Assembly (NCBI GenBank): GCA_018798825.1
Contig: CP076355.1
Coordinates: 1,022,001 to 1,086,000 of the forward strand
Source of the DNA: Ochrobactrum sp. BTU1
GTDB taxonomy: Bacteria; Pseudomonadota; Alphaproteobacteria; Rhizobiales; Rhizobiaceae
DNA: 64,000 nt
Direction of reading: 5' to 3'
Both the position numbers and the translations under genes were made by a program. Under the pieces are notes generated by a model, which was not told where the DNA came from, did no database searches, and saw nothing but the letters and a program-made list of their open reading frames with translations. Numbering within the stretch: position 1 is the first letter of the stretch; each line of letters starts with the position of its first letter. Below are positions 62,570 to 64,000 of the stretch, in pieces.

Positions 62570-62851
62570 ATGCAAGGACCAAAACGCGAAGGCCTGTATC
62601 CAGATCGGGAGTTGGATTGTCAGGAAGCTATGTCGCAAGGCATCGCGGATCTGATTGAGCAAGCGACCCTGTCTGGCACATCCGAAGCAGATGCTGCGGC
62701 TGCGATTTCCGACACAGCTATTCCAGGCATCCGTGATCTGATTGATGATGCCGTCGCGGCTGGTTGGGCACCAGAAGAAGCCGCCAGCGCGATCAAGGTT
62801 GTCGCCGCTGGAATGTATCGCGGCTTCACTGGTACAGAGCCAGATGAGTAA
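62570..62851 (+). CDS. Hypothetical acidic protein (93 aa)
   Basis: GGGAGAG precedes ATG. Acidic, Ala-rich helical protein with two similar stretches, GIADLIEQATLSGTSEADAA and GIRDLIDDAVAAGWAPEEAA, which suggests an internal duplication of about 45 residues. No family recognised. Confidence 0.65.
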   Translation: MQGPKREGLYPDRELDCQEAMSQGIADLIEQATLSGTSEADAAAAISDTAIPGIRDLIDDAVAAGWAPEEAASAIKVVAAGMYRGFTGTEPDE

Positions 62852-62894
62852 AAACACACTTTTCAATGAAAATTCATTTTGATAAAATTTTGCC

Positions 62895-62972
62895 GCGCTT
62901 CGTGACAGGAAGCTGGGTCCAGGCGAAGCGCAGCCCCGGCAACTCGATCACACCTCTCGTGCCGGGGCTTTC
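62895..62972. terminator. Two hairpins between convergent phage gene sets
   Basis: Hairpin 1: GCGCTTCG (62895-62902) with CGAAGCGC (62924-62931). Hairpin 2: AGCCCCGGCA (62932-62941) with TGCCGGGGCT (62960-62969), followed by TTCCC. They lie back to back between genes meeting tail to tail. Confidence 0.65.
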
Positions 62973-62984
62973 CCTAGTAGTGAT

Positions 62985-63323
62985 TTACTTCGCGCGCAGT
63001 TCGATCGCCTTTAACCGCTCGGCAAAGAATATGATCTTATTCAGATCGTAAAGGCGGCTGGCTGCGTCCTTCTCGCCAAAACGATAGCAAGCCTTAAAGA
63101 TGTTGCCGAGCGCAAAGGACATGCCTTTGTGTTCAATCAGATCATTGAGCTCGCTCGCGCCATCGGGCAGCTCGTAATAGCTGGTCGAGCCGCCGTCGGA
63201 TTTGATCGCACTGCTGGATCGCATGCCAAGATCAGTTAGATGCACAGGCTTCGGCATAGGCACCTTAGGTTTATCCGACTCTCCACGCGCGATCTCATGG
63301 TCAATTCTTGCATCTGGCACCAT
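62985..63323 (-). CDS. DUF3310-like phage protein (112 aa)
   Basis: Start ATG 63323 overlaps the upstream gene's stop (TGATG) and follows GGAGG; an in-frame ATG at 63359 lies inside that gene. The C-terminal part, YYELPDGASELNDLIEHKGM and GNIFKACYRFGEKD...YDLNKIIFF, recalls DUF3310 proteins with their G-N-x-x-K-x-x-x-R core. Those are phage proteins of nucleotide metabolism type; likeness only. Confidence 0.65.
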   Translation of the reverse strand: MVPDARIDHEIARGESDKPKVPMPKPVHLTDLGMRSSSAIKSDGGSTSYYELPDGASELNDLIEHKGMSFALGNIFKACYRFGEKDAASRLYDLNKIIFFAERLKAIELRAK

Positions 63324-63544
63324 CACATATCCTCCGGCGGTGCTGGTGGCAGCATCCAATGAGTTGGTACGGGTGGCATTCCACCGTCAAAGTGCTCGTC
63401 GAACCAGCCCTTCTCACCAACGGGCGCTCCATTAAGCCAATGATGATGAGTGAATGCGCAGTCGGTTATGCGTCCAAAGTTCGTCCACAGATCGACCTTA
63501 GTTCCATCTAAAGGCGCAGTTTTCATTCTCTGCCAGCTACTCAT
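63323..63544 (-). CDS. DUF551-like protein (73 aa)
   Basis: WQRMKTAPLDGTKVDLWTNFG at the N-terminus and a Trp in THWMLPPAPPE at the end are the DUF551 pattern (tryptophan, then TAP-DGT). GGAGG overlaps the previous gene's end and the start overlaps its stop by four bases. Confidence 0.75.
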   Translation of the reverse strand: MSSWQRMKTAPLDGTKVDLWTNFGRITDCAFTHHHWLNGAPVGEKGWFDEHFDGGMPPVPTHWMLPPAPPEDM

Positions 63545-63873
63545 ACTTCCTCCCTCACCTTACGCTTTGGCTCTTCGAACTTCTCTATCAAAGGACCGCC
63601 AGCCAGTAAGCCGCGCAGCGCTGACAGCTTATCTTCCACAAGCGGGCGAAAGCGCCTCGCTGCAAAAGGCGGGTTTTCATAACCAAACTGCGGGCAAGTT
63701 CCGCGATCGACACCCTTGAGACGAACGCCGATGTAAGAGCCGTGAATATAATGCTCGAAAGGTCCGATCCACTCGATCTCGTAAATTTCGCCTTCCTTCA
63801 CCTCAAGGAATTGCTCAAAGCCAACGACTGAATCGATGCAGACCACTTTCTGACCAACGTGGAATTGGTTCAT
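63541..63873 (-). CDS. Phage-type small protein (110 aa)
   Basis: N-terminal VGQKVVCIDSV and KEGEIYEIEWIG, then FAARRFRPLVEDK: the small prophage protein type with a beta-barrel-like N-terminus and the RRFRP motif. Start overlaps the upstream gene's stop by four bases. Function unknown. Confidence 0.65.
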   Translation of the reverse strand: MNQFHVGQKVVCIDSVVGFEQFLEVKEGEIYEIEWIGPFEHYIHGSYIGVRLKGVDRGTCPQFGYENPPFAARRFRPLVEDKLSALRGLLAGGPLIEKFEEPKRKVREEV

Positions 63874-63998
63874 GCTGAATCTCCTACGAGGATGGCTTCG
63901 GCTATAATGCCTCCAGCAGTTCTATGGCTATCTGACCAGACATCGTCATCGTCAAAAACGCAAAGCGCTATAGCAGCACATCGCTGGCGCTCTGCAAG
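63870..63998 (-). CDS. Hypothetical protein, N-terminus outside the window
   Basis: The minus-strand frame is open from the window edge, with 42 codons ending DDDDVWSDSHRTAGGI...LVGDSA and a stop at 63870 that overlaps the next ATG by four bases. No family recognised. Confidence 0.5.
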   Translation of the reverse strand, partial: LAERQRCAAIALCVFDDDDVWSDSHRTAGGIIAEAILVGDSA

Positions 63999-64000
63999 GA

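Larger units (their letters stand above)
61434..64000. mobile_element. Edge of a putative prophage or integrative element at tRNA-Thr
   Basis: From the tRNA 3' end onward, gene style changes: short (60-112 codon) tightly packed or overlapping frames with phage-like small-protein families, preceded by a LexA-type promoter. No integrase, second att copy or structural gene is in the window, so the type and far end are unknown. The left boundary is inferred from the tRNA. Confidence 0.5.

Overview
The window reads as a chromosomal segment of an alphaproteobacterium of the order Hyphomicrobiales, most likely the Brucella/Ochrobactrum group. This rests on the gene families and their order: zwf-pgl-edd for the Entner-Doudoroff pathway, a class I lysyl-tRNA synthetase, a PodJ-like polar scaffold with Sel1 repeats, the Lhr/PdeM/exonuclease/ATP-ligase repair set, and short intergenic hairpin repeats. 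The species is an inference; no ribosomal RNA gene or species marker is present.

Layout. 0-7 kb: the 3' part of isocitrate lyase with a small partner gene and a local duplication, a bestrophin-like channel, a class D beta-lactamase and a glutamine-synthetase-like/FAD-oxidoreductase pair of the gamma-glutamyl-polyamine type. 7-17 kb: a Tat-exported Hint-domain protein, an APC permease, an HxlR/SDR divergent pair, a TyrA-like dehydrogenase, a DUF3088-DUF523 pair, a LysR regulator divergent from a DUF1127-like small protein, and a GntR/MFS divergent pair with a clear operator. 17-24 kb: an SDR whose catalytic Tyr is Phe, the zwf-pgl-edd run, folD and two uncharacterised envelope proteins. 24-31 kb: proC and a five-gene peptide-type ABC transporter with a Tat-type binding protein. 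31-38 kb: TerB-like protein, lysS, a proline iminopeptidase pseudogene, a TetR/EamA unit with a perfect 15-bp-arm operator, and an S24 repressor coupled to a membrane-anchored nuclease-like protein. 38-47 kb: a beta-oxidation operon (acyl-CoA dehydrogenase, thiolase, FadB-type multifunctional protein), a decayed LysR gene, a GNAT and an MFS gene. 47-61 kb: the 982-residue Sel1/peptidoglycan-binding scaffold, a TauE-TIGR02186 pair, the divergent four-gene repair locus and a nitronate monooxygenase-like enzyme. 61.4-64 kb: tRNA-Thr(CGU) followed by short, overlapping, phage-style genes, interpreted as the edge of a prophage or other integrative element running off the window.

Main new-looking signals. 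(1) The same palindrome, TTTGACGTTT-ACGG-AAACGTCAAA in gene-sense orientation, stands before the beta-oxidation operon and, with small changes, directly before the nitronate monooxygenase gene 16 kb away, which suggests one acyl-CoA regulon. (2) A GAAC-N7-GAAC box of the alphaproteobacterial LexA type overlaps the -10 of a good promoter in front of the phage-like genes. (3) A 10-bp-phased TTTGTTC repeat lies between the two halves of the repair locus. (4) Several regulator/target pairs carry operators visible by eye. I found no CRISPR array, insertion sequence or defence system in the window.
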